Shown here: piece after piece, positions 1-8,356 of the stretch
Position numbering within the stretch: the first letter of the stretch is position 1
How the letters are laid out: each line of letters opens with the position of its first letter
From: Duganella sp. BJB480
Lineage (GTDB): Bacteria; Pseudomonadota; Gammaproteobacteria; Burkholderiales; Burkholderiaceae_D
Direction: 5' to 3'
Length of the DNA: 64,000 nucleotides
NCBI GenBank assembly: GCA_003416985.1
Contig: QVIN01000002.1
Span: forward strand, 558,001 to 622,000
Made by a program: the position numbers and the translations under genes
Notes under the pieces: model-generated
Databases searched by the model: none
What the model saw: the letters and a program-made list of their open reading frames with translations, nothing else
What the model was told of the DNA's origin: nothing

Positions 1-493
1 GAACGATGGTCCGTGGGTTGCTGCCATCCGGATCGAGCGCAATCATCCGGCCCGCTGCGAGGTTGCCGACGCCGACCACAAAGATACGGCCATCCCGATG
101 GATGGCGATGCCCACCGGGGTCAGGGTTTTGTCGATGAAGATCGTCGTGAGCTCCAGCTCAGGCGTCAGGTGCAGCACGCGGCCGCCGAAGATGTCAACG
201 AACAACAGATTTCCTTGGCGGTCGAATGCGAGCCCTTCCAGTGGCAATGGCTTGTCGGAGACCTTGAAGTAAGGCTCGGCCAGTGCGGTCTCTAGGTTTC
301 GCTCGCTGGCAGGAATCGGCGATATACCGCGCGTGTCGTTGGTGTAATCCAGCGAGCGGCTGACGCCCGTCCCTGCAAGCTGTCCGCCCGCACAGGCCGA
401 CAACAGAACGGCGCAAGCGCAGGCGGCGAGGTGTTGAAGCCGGTGGAGCCGGCGCCGTACGGGGCGACTGGACCGCGATGTGTGATGTGTCAT
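1..493 (-). CDS. SMP-30/gluconolactonase-like (NHL-type) lipoprotein, 3' end off window
   Basis: The reading frame starts with ATG at 493 and stays open to the left edge, so the gene is partial (about 164 residues seen). The start gives a basic N-terminus, a hydrophobic stretch and a lipobox ending LLSAC followed by AGG, so the product is probably a lipoprotein. The following sequence, with PLEGLAFDRQGNLLFVD and a later TPVGIAIHRDGRIFVVG, is the repeated blade pattern of SMP-30/gluconolactonase or NHL beta-propellers. These proteins often hydrolyse sugar lactones, but the substrate cannot be told here. It is transcribed divergently from the LysR gene at 609, which is the likely regulator. Cargo of the mobile element is the probable status. 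Confidence 0.72.
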   Translation of the reverse strand, partial: MTHHTSRSSRPVRRRLHRLQHLAACACAVLLSACAGGQLAGTGVSRSLDYTNDTRGISPIPASERNLETALAEPYFKVSDKPLPLEGLAFDRQGNLLFVDIFGGRVLHLTPELELTTIFIDKTLTPVGIAIHRDGRIFVVGVGNLAAGRMIALDPDGSNPRTIV

Positions 494-608
494 CTTGTCT
501 CTTTGTGCGTTGGCAACTTGGTTGTTGTGGGTGACAAGAACTTTAAGCACATCGTTGTGAAATGACTAGACTACTTAATCGACATAAACTCATAAGGAGT
601 AATAATCA

Positions 609-1499
609 ATGACACGATTCGATGACTTGGCGGCCTTTGCGGCCGTCGTCCGCGAAGGCAGCTTCACTCGCGCGGCCGCACAAATGGGCGTAACGCAGTC
701 CGCGCTTAGCCAAACAGTCCGGGCGCTGGAACGTAAGCTGGACATGAAACTATTGAACCGGACCACGCGCAGCGTATCGCCCACCGAAGCGGGTGAGCGG
801 CTGTACCTAACCGTGGGTCCGCGCCTAGCGGACATCGAGGCTGAACTAGCCGTGCTGGGTGAACTGCGCGGCAAGCCGGCGGGGACGGTGCGCATCACGG
901 CGACGGAACATGCGGCGCAGACACTGGTCTGGCCGAGGCTGCGTCCGTGGTTATCGAAGTACCCGGACATTAAGATTGAGATCAGCAGCGACAACCGTTT
1001 CATCGACATCGTTGCCGAACGATTCGACATTGGTGTACGCCTCGGTGTCGATGTCGCCAAGGACATGATTGCGGTGCGTATGGCGTCGGACCTGCGCATG
1101 ACGGTTGTTGGTAGCCCCGACTATTTCGCACGGCAACCTCGACCTCGTACACCGCAGGATCTTACCGAACACGACTGCATTTGCCTGCGCCTGCCGACCC
1201 ACGGCGGGCTGCTGAACTGGGAGTTCAAGCGCCGAGGGAAGAGTATGAATGCCCATATGACAGGGCGGCTCGTGTTCAACACGACGGCGTTGACTGTCGA
1301 TGCGGCGCTGGCTGGGCACGGTCTGGCCTGGGTTCCTGCGGACATCGTCAATGAAAGTATTGCTCAGGGGCACCTGACGTCGGTCCTGGATGACTGGGCG
1401 ATAACTTATCCCGGTCACCACCTGTATTACGCCAGCCGTAATGCCTCGCCCGCTTTGGCGCTGGTCGTGGACGCATTGCGCGCGCCAGGAAGCCAATAA
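609..1499 (+). CDS. LysR-family transcriptional regulator
   Basis: A 296-residue protein with a typical LysR layout: a winged HTH in residues 1-60 (FDDLAAFAAVVREGSFTRAA followed by VTQSALSQTVRALE) and a type 2 periplasmic-binding fold effector domain from about 90 to the end. An AAGGAG ribosome-binding site lies about 10 bases before the ATG. It is divergent from the SMP-30-like lipoprotein gene with 115 bases between the starts, the usual arrangement for a LysR regulator and its target. The effector is unknown. The C-terminus is close in type to the subgroup that regulates small oxidoreductases and sugar or aromatic metabolism genes, but nothing in the sequence settles this. Confidence 0.88.
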   Translation: MTRFDDLAAFAAVVREGSFTRAAAQMGVTQSALSQTVRALERKLDMKLLNRTTRSVSPTEAGERLYLTVGPRLADIEAELAVLGELRGKPAGTVRITATEHAAQTLVWPRLRPWLSKYPDIKIEISSDNRFIDIVAERFDIGVRLGVDVAKDMIAVRMASDLRMTVVGSPDYFARQPRPRTPQDLTEHDCICLRLPTHGGLLNWEFKRRGKSMNAHMTGRLVFNTTALTVDAALAGHGLAWVPADIVNESIAQGHLTSVLDDWAITYPGHHLYYASRNASPALALVVDALRAPGSQ

Positions 1500-1558
1500 T
1501 TGATGCGCCTGCCGACTTCCCAGGTAGACGCGTCTTATAGTGCGCCGTTTAATGGTGT

Positions 1559-3520
1559 TCAAGTCATTGAAGGTCCACGCTGTCGCCCAATCTCCCACGA
1601 CACACTGTTACCTCGTACCGTTGCGGCAATAGCCTGTCCAAGCCGCTGCTCGATCACCGGCTTCCACGGCACCAGCCTGAATCCCAAGCCATCGTCCAGC
1701 ATGGCGAATCGCCCACTGGCGAGCATTACGCTGCGCCGATAGACACCGCTAACGCGCTCGCCGTCGGCCACCGGTCGATGCTGCAAGCCAGTCTCGGCTG
1801 CGATGTTCTGGCCAGCAATCGCAAGCTCCCGACCGCGTAGCGTTGTCAGCAGGTTGCGCGCCAGGATTACGCGCTGCCCGTGTCGTTCGGCCAAACTCTG
1901 GTCGATCAGAAAGTCTGAACGCCGCGGAAGCGCATCGCGCACCTCTCTGCCAAAACCCAGCTCACCCAGGCCTTTGTCGTCATCGATTAACTGCTGGTCC
2001 AGCCAAGTCGCACCGATCGCACGGGTTTGCCGCTCGATGGGCAGATGCGAACGGAGTTCCACCGCTACTCCACCCAGGCGCTTCGCGTCGTACTGTCGAC
2101 CATGCTCGGGTAGATCGTCCGGCACCCGCCAGACACCCTCGGCCACGCGCTCAACGATACCGGCCCGGCGCAATGCTTCTAGCCGCCGAACATGGGCCTC
2201 GACCACCTCGTGGGGATCGCGTTTAGACGTTGCCTGCGCCTTGGTAACGGCAAGGTGATGATCGGTACGGTATAGGCCATCGACCGCCAGCGCGACGATG
2301 TTTTTGTCAGCCGCCCGGACCTCGGTCGAACCGTGTGCTTCCACCACCGCTCCAACGGGAAACTGCGCCAGCTCCGTCTTGGCCGTCAATGCCACGTAGT
2401 GCGCCTTACCATCGATGCCATCGATCACCAGATAGCCCTTGTCGTACAGCTCGTCGACCAGCCCCTTGGCGGCTACTCGGCCAATGACGGAACGGGTGTC
2501 CTCGCCCGGCTGGAACACAGTTAGGTCGCGCTGCGCGCCGCCCATGGCCCGCTGCATCGTGCGGATGATGTCACCCCGCTCGCCCATCGCCCGCAGGACA
2601 GGCTCGGCATCGGCATGAACCACCCAGACGCCGAGTTGTTGTTCGCTCGCCAGCCCCATACGCTGCAAGCGCTGCAGGCGGCCGACCAGCAGCACACGCT
2701 GCTGTCGCAGCTTCGAATCGCTGGCAGGTTGATCGATATGGTTCAGCCCGTCGCGCGCTTCGCGTTGCAGCATGCGGTCCAGGCTGGTCCACCGCTCCTG
2801 ATCGACCTCGCGCAACAACGTACGCTGGATCTCCAGTTCAGTGCGCGGCCCCAACCATTCGCTCGACAGTTCCGCTGCGCGCTCACGCATGCCTCGGGTG
2901 ATGTACGCCTGCGAAATGATGAGATCTTTGCCCGTGTCGTCCTTGCCACGCAAGACTATATGTGTGTGCGGGTTGTCGGTGTTCCAGTGGTTCACCGCCA
3001 CCCAGTCCAGGCGTGTACCCAAATCGGCTTCCATGCGGCCCATCAGATGGCGGGTATAGGTGCGCAGGTCATCGAGCTGTTCGGCGTCCTCGGGTGAGAC
3101 GATCAAGCGGAACTGATGTCGATCCTCCCGACCACGTTCCTCGAAGCCTGGCAAGTCCACTTCATCGGTCGTTGGCCCGTAGGCCTTGCCTGTGTCCTGC
3201 TCACGGCCGACACCTTCGCGCTCGATGTAGCGCAGGTGCGTGATGGTCGAACGCGCACTAGCCTGCTTGAGATAAACCAGCCGCACCTTGACGGTGGCAC
3301 GCCGGGAGGTCGCAGATAGAGACTGCCCAGTGAAACGCGCCGCCACGTGGCCGCGTCCCAGGCGTGAACCGGGTGTCTTTCCCGGCTTGCGACCTGCCGA
3401 ATTCGCCGCCTTACTGGCCTGCCGCAGCACCTGCGAAACAAAGGCCTGACCGCGCTGCTTCGGTGCACCAGGCCGGACGCTAAAACGGTCTTCACTGTCC
3501 GAGCCGCCCCGCCTGCTCAT
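1559..3520 (-). CDS. traI: Relaxase/mobilisation protein with DUF3363 C-terminus (Tn4371-type TraI)
   Basis: DNA relaxase expected to nick oriT and pilot the transferred strand. I start it at 3520 (MSRRGGSDSED), giving 653 residues, because the longer open frame upstream has an atypical N-terminus. An Arg/Lys-rich N-terminus is followed by a MOBP/VirD2-like nuclease core: HLRYIEREG with a candidate catalytic tyrosine near Y98, then the histidine cluster NHWNTDNPHTH with H178, H185 and H187 as metal ligands. The long C-terminal part matches the DUF3363 region of Tn4371-family element relaxases. It is the last gene of the leftward block traF-DUF2840-parA. The region just upstream (3521-4034) is the natural place for oriT. 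Confidence 0.88.
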   Translation of the reverse strand: MSRRGGSDSEDRFSVRPGAPKQRGQAFVSQVLRQASKAANSAGRKPGKTPGSRLGRGHVAARFTGQSLSATSRRATVKVRLVYLKQASARSTITHLRYIEREGVGREQDTGKAYGPTTDEVDLPGFEERGREDRHQFRLIVSPEDAEQLDDLRTYTRHLMGRMEADLGTRLDWVAVNHWNTDNPHTHIVLRGKDDTGKDLIISQAYITRGMRERAAELSSEWLGPRTELEIQRTLLREVDQERWTSLDRMLQREARDGLNHIDQPASDSKLRQQRVLLVGRLQRLQRMGLASEQQLGVWVVHADAEPVLRAMGERGDIIRTMQRAMGGAQRDLTVFQPGEDTRSVIGRVAAKGLVDELYDKGYLVIDGIDGKAHYVALTAKTELAQFPVGAVVEAHGSTEVRAADKNIVALAVDGLYRTDHHLAVTKAQATSKRDPHEVVEAHVRRLEALRRAGIVERVAEGVWRVPDDLPEHGRQYDAKRLGGVAVELRSHLPIERQTRAIGATWLDQQLIDDDKGLGELGFGREVRDALPRRSDFLIDQSLAERHGQRVILARNLLTTLRGRELAIAGQNIAAETGLQHRPVADGERVSGVYRRSVMLASGRFAMLDDGLGFRLVPWKPVIEQRLGQAIAATVRGNSVSWEIGRQRGPSMT

Positions 3521-4034
3521 GCGGATACTCCAGCCAAGGCCATCCGACTCGGGCGTGCCATGCACGCGGTTTCGTAAATGCCTACAAGGCTTTGGCCGAC
3601 ATCGCGGCACGGTGCCGTCAGATGGCGCGTGTCGCGCCACCCCCACGTGCAGACTCGCTTATGGGCCGGCAGCGTGCCGGTCCCTTCAATCTTGCCCTGC
3701 ACCTTTCCCCGGCCTGACGGCACGGGTCTGCGGTGCCCCGGCAGCGCTGCGTCCCACGCAGCCTGCCGGCCGACGAGCGCCAGCCATACCTGAGGTATGC
3801 CGCGCTCGGGACAATCCATCTGCACGTTGGAGCGCACGCAAACGTGCGCAAAAAAATGCGGACAACCGGCCCTCAAATGCAGCGACGGATACTGCGCAAA
3901 ACGCGGTGCAAATGCATTCAAACTGCACGCACAATGACGTTGCGTCAGCATTGGAAACGATAGTTCCGATAGCCGGTCAACGCAAAAACGAGACCGCGAT
4001 GGCCCCCAGTCAGACTGCATGCAGTCGACCGATT
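3521..4034. other. Gene-free region between traF and traI; candidate oriT
   Basis: No credible gene in 514 bases. Three inverted repeats stand out: GCTGCGT/ACGCAGC at 3746-3762 (3-base loop), CATACC/GGTATG at 3785-3799 (3-base loop) and GCACGTT/AACGTGC at 3822-3847 (12-base loop). An A-run follows at about 3850, and the sequence from there to about 3960 is less GC-rich than its surroundings. A CTTGCCCTGC stretch near 3692 loosely resembles MOBP nic sites. Position directly upstream of a relaxase gene plus clustered hairpins is the basis for proposing oriT; the nic assignment is a guess. Confidence 0.4.
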
Positions 4035-4586
4035 TCATGGTTGCTTCTCCAGGTAAAACGGCTGTGCTGTACCGATCACGGCAGATGAAGCAATCGGCCC
4101 GAAATACCGACTGTCGAATGACGCCGGATTGGTCGCACTGAGCAGAAACAGTTCACCTTCGGCGAGCGCCCTGCACTGCTGCCAGGATTGCAGCGGACGG
4201 CCCAGCCGGTCGGCGTGCAACACGGCGGCCACCGGCACGCCGTCAATGCGCACGACACCGCTCACGATGCAGACGTGTTGAGGTGCAACCGCACCGACAC
4301 GTTTGAGCAGCGGAACGTGTAACGGCAGGTAGCCACGCTGCGCAGCTAGCGCGGCGGGTTCTGCCGGAGGCCGGGCGAGCACGATGCTGCCGACGTGCAG
4401 CGAGTCGGCTGGCGAATTGACCGGCTCGATGCGATACCAGCCGACCGGTACGCTGTTGGACGGGTTGTAGACGACGTGCGCCGTAGGCGTCACGAAGGAT
4501 GCCCAGGCCAGCGCAGCAAGGCCGCAGGCGGACAGCAGTGCCAACGCGAGGTGAGCGCGTATGCGTGAGCGAGGTTTGGCAGTCAT
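4035..4586 (-). CDS. traF: Conjugative transfer signal peptidase TraF (S26 family)
   Basis: A 183-residue membrane protein of the S26 peptidase family that, in IncP-type and Tn4371-type transfer systems, processes and cyclises the conjugative pilin. One N-terminal membrane segment (about residues 11-31, LALALLSACGLAALAWASF) is followed by NSVPVGWY, which carries the catalytic serine in this family, and LLKRVGA with the catalytic lysine. The C-terminal FDSRYFGPI is also typical. Its ATG overlaps the stop of DUF2840 by four bases (ATGA), so the two are translationally coupled. The pilin and mating-pair genes it would serve are not in the window. Confidence 0.87.
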   Translation of the reverse strand: MTAKPRSRIRAHLALALLSACGLAALAWASFVTPTAHVVYNPSNSVPVGWYRIEPVNSPADSLHVGSIVLARPPAEPAALAAQRGYLPLHVPLLKRVGAVAPQHVCIVSGVVRIDGVPVAAVLHADRLGRPLQSWQQCRALAEGELFLLSATNPASFDSRYFGPIASSAVIGTAQPFYLEKQP

Positions 4587-5128
4587 TGCAATGCCCTCCC
4601 GGCGAGCCAGGCGGCATGGCGCTCGGCGGTGTATTGCGGCAGCGCCAGGTGTGCGGAAAGACGGTTGCCTAGCGTGCGCCAGTACGCAGGAGACACGTCA
4701 ATGGGGTCGATGGCCAGTGTTTCGATGGCATCGGTCAACGACAGCACGGCCTGTACCTGTTGCTCACCTTCGGCGTGCAGCAGGAGACGCGCGCCGGGAT
4801 GCACGCCGGGGATGCGCTGCACCCCGTCCAGCGGCGTGCAGGCCTGCATCACCATGAGCTGCCAGCGTGTCGTACCATAGTCGTTGGACTCCCAGCGGAT
4901 GCGGCAGAAGATGGATGCTGGCAGGAACACCGCACTGCGCCGCCAGCGGTCGAGCTGAATGGTGCGCACCGGGTTGCCGAAGCGCAGATAGAGGTTGATG
5001 CGCTTGTCCACAAAAGCGAGTGCGACGCGAGTCAGCGGCACATTGCCGACTTGGACGGCAAGTGTGCGCAGCGATGGCGGCGAAGCAGCCGCGCTTGTTG
5101 ATGGTTTGGCTTGCGTGTTTGTAGTCAT
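4583..5128 (-). CDS. DUF2840 domain-containing protein
   Basis: A 181-residue protein of the DUF2840 type, found almost only between parA and traF in Tn4371-like elements. A low-complexity Ala/Ser/Pro N-terminus is followed by RINLYLRFGNPV and FCRIRWESNDYGTTRWQL, well conserved in the family as I recall it, and a C-terminal YWRTLGNRL. No membrane segment or catalytic motif is visible, and the role in transfer is unknown. The start overlaps the stop of the preceding small gene by four bases, and its own stop overlaps traF, so it sits inside a tightly coupled operon. Confidence 0.8.
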   Translation of the reverse strand: MTTNTQAKPSTSAAASPPSLRTLAVQVGNVPLTRVALAFVDKRINLYLRFGNPVRTIQLDRWRRSAVFLPASIFCRIRWESNDYGTTRWQLMVMQACTPLDGVQRIPGVHPGARLLLHAEGEQQVQAVLSLTDAIETLAIDPIDVSPAYWRTLGNRLSAHLALPQYTAERHAAWLAGRALQ

Positions 5129-5376
5129 GGTGACTTCTCCGGGAACTCACGTTCCAGTAAGGCGCGCAGCAGTTCGGCCACCGTGGTGGTTTGGGTGAAG
5201 GCAGAAACCTTGATGCGAGCGCGCAGCGCGGGGGTTACATCGAGAGTCAATCGGGCGGTATAGAGGTCACCCTTGTTGATGTCGCCGCCGTCGCCCTGGC
5301 GAATCCATGCTTCCGCGTGCGGATTCGCCGAGGGACGTGCGCCGATGGTGAAGCGCTTTCCGCGTTCGCTACTCAT
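5125..5376 (-). CDS. Small RHH-like partition-associated protein
   Basis: An 83-residue basic protein. I use the ATG at 5376 (MSSERGKRFTIG) because it overlaps the parA stop as ATGA. An unstructured N-terminus leads to LYTARLTLDVTPALRARIKVSAF followed by TVAELLRALLEREF. That is the strand-helix-helix pattern of ribbon-helix-helix DNA binders that accompany orphan ParA proteins. It would act as the centromere-binding or repressor partner of ParA, though the element also has a ParB-like gene at 10,961. The function is inferred from fold pattern and position. Confidence 0.66.
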   Translation of the reverse strand: MSSERGKRFTIGARPSANPHAEAWIRQGDGGDINKGDLYTARLTLDVTPALRARIKVSAFTQTTTVAELLRALLEREFPEKSP

Positions 5377-6011
5377 GCCGACCACCGCAATAGTTCGTCC
5401 ACCAACGCAGTGATTTCCCGTGCGGCTGCACTGTCCTCGCCCAGTTCGCGTGCAAGCCGGCCAGCGGCCACGCTGTCGGCAAAAACAATGCGTTGACGAA
5501 CCTCTGCACGCAGCGCTGGTAGCGGTTGATCGGCGAGCGAACTGCGCGCCTCACGCCCAATCACGGTGGTGCTGACACGCCGGTTGATGACAAAGGCCGC
5601 GCGCAGCGCAGGCCGAAAGACCTGGGCCTCACGGATCAATGCCACCATTTCGGCACTGGCCCACAGGTCGTAAGGGCTGGGCTGCACCGGGATCAACACA
5701 CAATCGGCCGCCAGCAGCGCGGAGCGCGCGAATGCGGCGATTCGGGGCGGGCCGTCGATGACGATGTGATCGGCCCGCCTGGCGAGTTCTGGCGCTTCCT
5801 GATGCAGGGTTTCTCTTGCCAAGCCGACAGCGCTGAACAACCGGGGCAGTCCTTGCTGGCTGCGTCGTTGTGTCCAGTCGAGAGATGATCCCTGCGGATC
5901 GGCATCCAGCAAGATGACTGATTGCCCCTGCATCGCCAGTTCACCGGCGATGTGAGTGGCAAGCGTGGTCTTGCCGACCCCGCCTTTTTGGTTGAGCAAG
6001 GCGATGATCAT
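5373..6011 (-). CDS. parA: ParA-family partition ATPase
   Basis: A 212-residue Walker-type ATPase. The deviant Walker A motif KGGVGKTT lies at residues 9-16 and includes the signature lysine of ParA/MinD proteins. LLDADPQGSSLDW holds the A' motif and DHIVIDGPP the Walker B. The short length, without an N-terminal HTH, matches plasmid type Ib and element ParA proteins. It drives segregation of the element when it exists as a circular or replicating form. It overlaps the RHH-like gene downstream and lies next to the candidate oriV and repA, as in the stability module of Tn4371-like elements. Confidence 0.9.
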   Translation of the reverse strand: MIIALLNQKGGVGKTTLATHIAGELAMQGQSVILLDADPQGSSLDWTQRRSQQGLPRLFSAVGLARETLHQEAPELARRADHIVIDGPPRIAAFARSALLAADCVLIPVQPSPYDLWASAEMVALIREAQVFRPALRAAFVINRRVSTTVIGREARSSLADQPLPALRAEVRQRIVFADSVAAGRLARELGEDSAAAREITALVDELLRWSA

Positions 6012-6090
6012 GGCCTTGCTCCTGCTGGCAAACGGTTTTGAAAGCAGGGTTCAAAGCCGTTTTCAGTACTTGTCCACCGAACCAGCGCGC

Positions 6091-6312
6091 TCTTATTAAA
6101 AGTTAAAGGTTTTAAGTTAGGTAAGTTAAGGGAGGCCGGAACCCGCGCCGTTACTGGCTTTTCGGTCGATTCGTACTCCTGATAGCACGAGAGCCGTACT
6201 CCCGATAGCACGAGCCACCTTGCGCCTGATAGCACGAGCTCATCCACAGGAAATGCACTGGTTATCCACAAAATCATGGTCTGCCGACCTGGAAAGTGTT
6301 TTCGGTGGATAA
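6091..6312. other. Candidate replication origin (oriV) between parA and repA
   Basis: The interval combines an AT-rich tract (about 6091-6125), three iteron-like direct repeats (6181-6238) and an exact DnaA box TTATCCACA at 6262-6270. A second near-match on the other strand, GGTGGATAA at 6304-6312, lies within the 3' end of repA. Together with the adjacent repA and parA this is the layout of an iteron-controlled plasmid origin. It suggests the element replicates autonomously after excision. The sequence features are directly visible; origin function is inferred. Confidence 0.62.
6181..6238 (+). repeat. Three iteron-like direct repeats GATAGCACGAG
   Basis: Exact copies of GATAGCACGAG occur at 6181-6191, 6204-6214 and 6228-6238. 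Start-to-start spacing is 23 and 24 bases, about two helical turns, so the copies face the same side of the DNA. Each is preceded by CT or CC. They lie immediately before repA's 3' end and are likely RepA binding sites. Confidence 0.72.
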
Positions 6313-7143
6313 CTTCGGCCGGAAAACCAGAATTTCCGGCTCGCCCGGCAATCGCTCGATGCTCAAGGTGTAACCCGGCAACGACTGCCGTGCCACCAAG
6401 GCACGCAGGTCGTAGGCGAAGTCCGAGAAGCGCGCCGAGCTGCCCGATTTGCGGTGCAGGTGCGGAAAGTCGAACTGCCAGCCACCGGGCTGTTTGCCAC
6501 CGTGTTTGCGCACCAGCCGGTACAGCCAGCGCTCGATGCCGCCCGTGAGCTTGAAGTACGCCGGGTCGATGGTCAGTACCAGGGCTTCGTCCAGCACACC
6601 GGCATAGAACCAGTCCGGCAGGATCAATTCGAGGCCCAGCGGAACCCCTTTGCTGTCGGCCCGCTCCTTCCATTCGTTGATCCACGAGAAGCGATGTAGG
6701 CGCCTGCCGGTGGTTTCGCGGATAGAGGTCGCAACGCTGGTGGACTGCAAGCGGTCCAGCGCTGCTTTCAGGCGCTGGTAGTCGTGCAGCGACGTGCCGC
6801 GCCCGATAAAGCGCAGGATCTCGTAGGGGGTGGCCTGCATCCGACGCGAGCTGCGGATGCCAGCATCCCGCGCTTCCACGATCTGGCTGGCCGCCCAGAT
6901 CAGGATGTCGGCATCCCAGATTGTGGCGATGCCATGCTCTTGCGTTCCCTCCACGCGCACGGTCACGCCACCGGAACGAAAGTCGATCGGTGTGATACGC
7001 CGCGATTTGGCCAGCGAGAAGAACGGATAGGCCATCAGGTCCTGGGCGTCGCGCGGCGCCATGTCGCCTGGCAGCGCACGGAACAAATCGAGCTGTTCGT
7101 GCTGCTGCATAGTCTGCTCTAGCAGCGGCGATGGGCCGGACAT
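6274..7143 (-). CDS. repA: Replication initiator protein RepA
   Basis: A 289-residue replication initiator of the RPA/plasmid-initiator type used by Tn4371-like elements. I start it at the ATG at 7143 (MSGPSPLLEQ); a GTG four codons earlier is possible. FFSLAKSRR and ITPIDFRSGG near the N-terminus, the central YEILRFIGRGTSLHDYQRL and the C-terminal winged-helix-like part with RWLYRLVRKHGG are family features. It would bind the repeats at 6181-6238 and recruit host DnaA. Its presence beside parA and the candidate origin makes this a replication-capable integrative element. Confidence 0.85.
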   Translation of the reverse strand: MSGPSPLLEQTMQQHEQLDLFRALPGDMAPRDAQDLMAYPFFSLAKSRRITPIDFRSGGVTVRVEGTQEHGIATIWDADILIWAASQIVEARDAGIRSSRRMQATPYEILRFIGRGTSLHDYQRLKAALDRLQSTSVATSIRETTGRRLHRFSWINEWKERADSKGVPLGLELILPDWFYAGVLDEALVLTIDPAYFKLTGGIERWLYRLVRKHGGKQPGGWQFDFPHLHRKSGSSARFSDFAYDLRALVARQSLPGYTLSIERLPGEPEILVFRPKLSTENTFQVGRP

Positions 7144-7178
7144 GGTGAGGGCCACCCGCGCGCCTGGCCTGCCTAATT

Positions 7179-7475
7179 TCAGCGGCGACCATGTTGACCA
7201 TCGCGGCTGTCGCCAGAGTGGTGCTCGGCGTATTCAGGGTCGGAGGTGGCCTCGAAGCTGCGGGCATCCGCCCAGGTTTCGAGGTCGGCCACCGCGTACA
7301 TGACACGCCGGCCGAACTTGCGGAAGCGCGGCCCGCCGCCGATCACGCGCTGCTTCTCCAACGTGCGAGGCGAAAGCCGCAGAAACTCGGCGGCCTCGTC
7401 ATTGGTCAGGTAGCGGGCTGGCTGCGTGGCAGTAGCTGTGGGGGCGGCAGCGGGCCGCAAGGGAACTGGTCTCAT
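7179..7475 (-). CDS. Excisionase-like HTH protein (helix-turn-helix_17 type)
   Basis: A 98-residue DNA-binding protein. A start at 7475 is chosen because GAGG lies eight bases upstream. After a Pro/Ala-rich leader, YLTNDEAAEFLRLSPRTLEKQRVIGGGPRFRKFGRRVMYAVADLE (given here only by its ends, about residues 24-68) is the classic MerR/excisionase-like winged HTH. Proteins of this kind sit upstream of repA in Tn4371-like elements and may control repA or excision. It has a hydrophilic His/Ser-rich tail. Confidence 0.82.
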   Translation of the reverse strand: MRPVPLRPAAAPTATATQPARYLTNDEAAEFLRLSPRTLEKQRVIGGGPRFRKFGRRVMYAVADLETWADARSFEATSDPEYAEHHSGDSRDGQHGRR

Positions 7476-7558
7476 GGTGTGAACCTCCATCGGTCAGGGT
7501 CGCCGGTCGCAATAGCGCGACCGGATGGAGGCAGTCTCAAGAAAGCGCGGCGTTCTGC

Positions 7559-8356
7559 TCAGGGACGTTTTGCGTCCGATGCAGAACGTCCCTGCTCAAG
7601 TGGCGGAAGCTGTGCCAGACGGCGATAGCCGCCGCGCATCAGCTTTTTCCCGCGCTGCACCAGGCGGCGCACGCGGGCGCGCAGATCGCCATCGGCGTGC
7701 CAGCCTTCGGCCACGGCATCCGGGCCGAACAGCACGTCGGCTACAGTGCGCAAGGACGCACCTGCCAGGGTGCCGTCGAGCGCTTGTAGGGTGTGCAGCT
7801 CCAGTAGCGAAGATGGAGATGGGCGCGGTTTGACCGCTCCCGCAGGAGTGGGGTTGCTGGCCGCCTGCAGCTTGTCCAACTCGCCGGACAGCGCGCGGTA
7901 GCGCACGCAGGGAGCTTGGCAGGCGCGGATGGCGTAGACGTAGGCCATGCCGTCCTCCAGCTCGGGCGCGAGCGCCAAACGCAGGCAGCAGCCCGGTTGC
8001 CGGGCGACCAGGACCAGGCGGCGGCCGTCATAGATCAGTTGTTTGTGTCCAGGAATGCGCCAGAATTCGAAGCGGCTTGCATTGGGTGGTGGATCGGCAT
8101 CAGGATAGAGCTGCACCACGGTATCGTGGTCGAGGAACCAAGCCGGGTGTGCATCCCGCGCATCCTGGCCGGGATCTTCCAGCGTGCGCAGGCCCCAGCG
8201 CCGCACCGTATCTGGATGGCGAAGGCGGCTCAGCCAATCGCACCGGTAGTCCGGGTCGCGCCGTAGATATTCCCAGGCTAAGGCCGGACCGTCCAGATTC
8301 AGGACGTAGAGATACGCGGCGCTCGGATGCCAATGATCGGAACTCGGTTCTGCCAT
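7559..8356 (-). CDS. DUF2285 domain-containing protein
   Basis: A 265-residue protein of the DUF2285 group, common in Tn4371-like and other proteobacterial elements. The N-terminal part reads LAWEYLRRDPDYRCDW, the DUF6499-like segment normally fused ahead of DUF2285. The C-terminal part has LHTLQALDGTLAGASLRTVA, with the RRLVQRGKKLMRGGYRRL helix typical of these putative DNA-binding proteins. The start at 8356 is supported by AGGGGG about 11 bases upstream. The role is not known; a regulator of excision or replication is the usual guess. Confidence 0.8.
   Translation of the reverse strand: MAEPSSDHWHPSAAYLYVLNLDGPALAWEYLRRDPDYRCDWLSRLRHPDTVRRWGLRTLEDPGQDARDAHPAWFLDHDTVVQLYPDADPPPNASRFEFWRIPGHKQLIYDGRRLVLVARQPGCCLRLALAPELEDGMAYVYAIRACQAPCVRYRALSGELDKLQAASNPTPAGAVKPRPSPSSLLELHTLQALDGTLAGASLRTVADVLFGPDAVAEGWHADGDLRARVRRLVQRGKKLMRGGYRRLAQLPPLEQGRSASDAKRP

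Noticed and set aside
6008..7306. 432-residue minus-strand frame across repA
   Set aside because: A frame-shifted shadow of repA; repA has family features and the iteron region lies within this frame.
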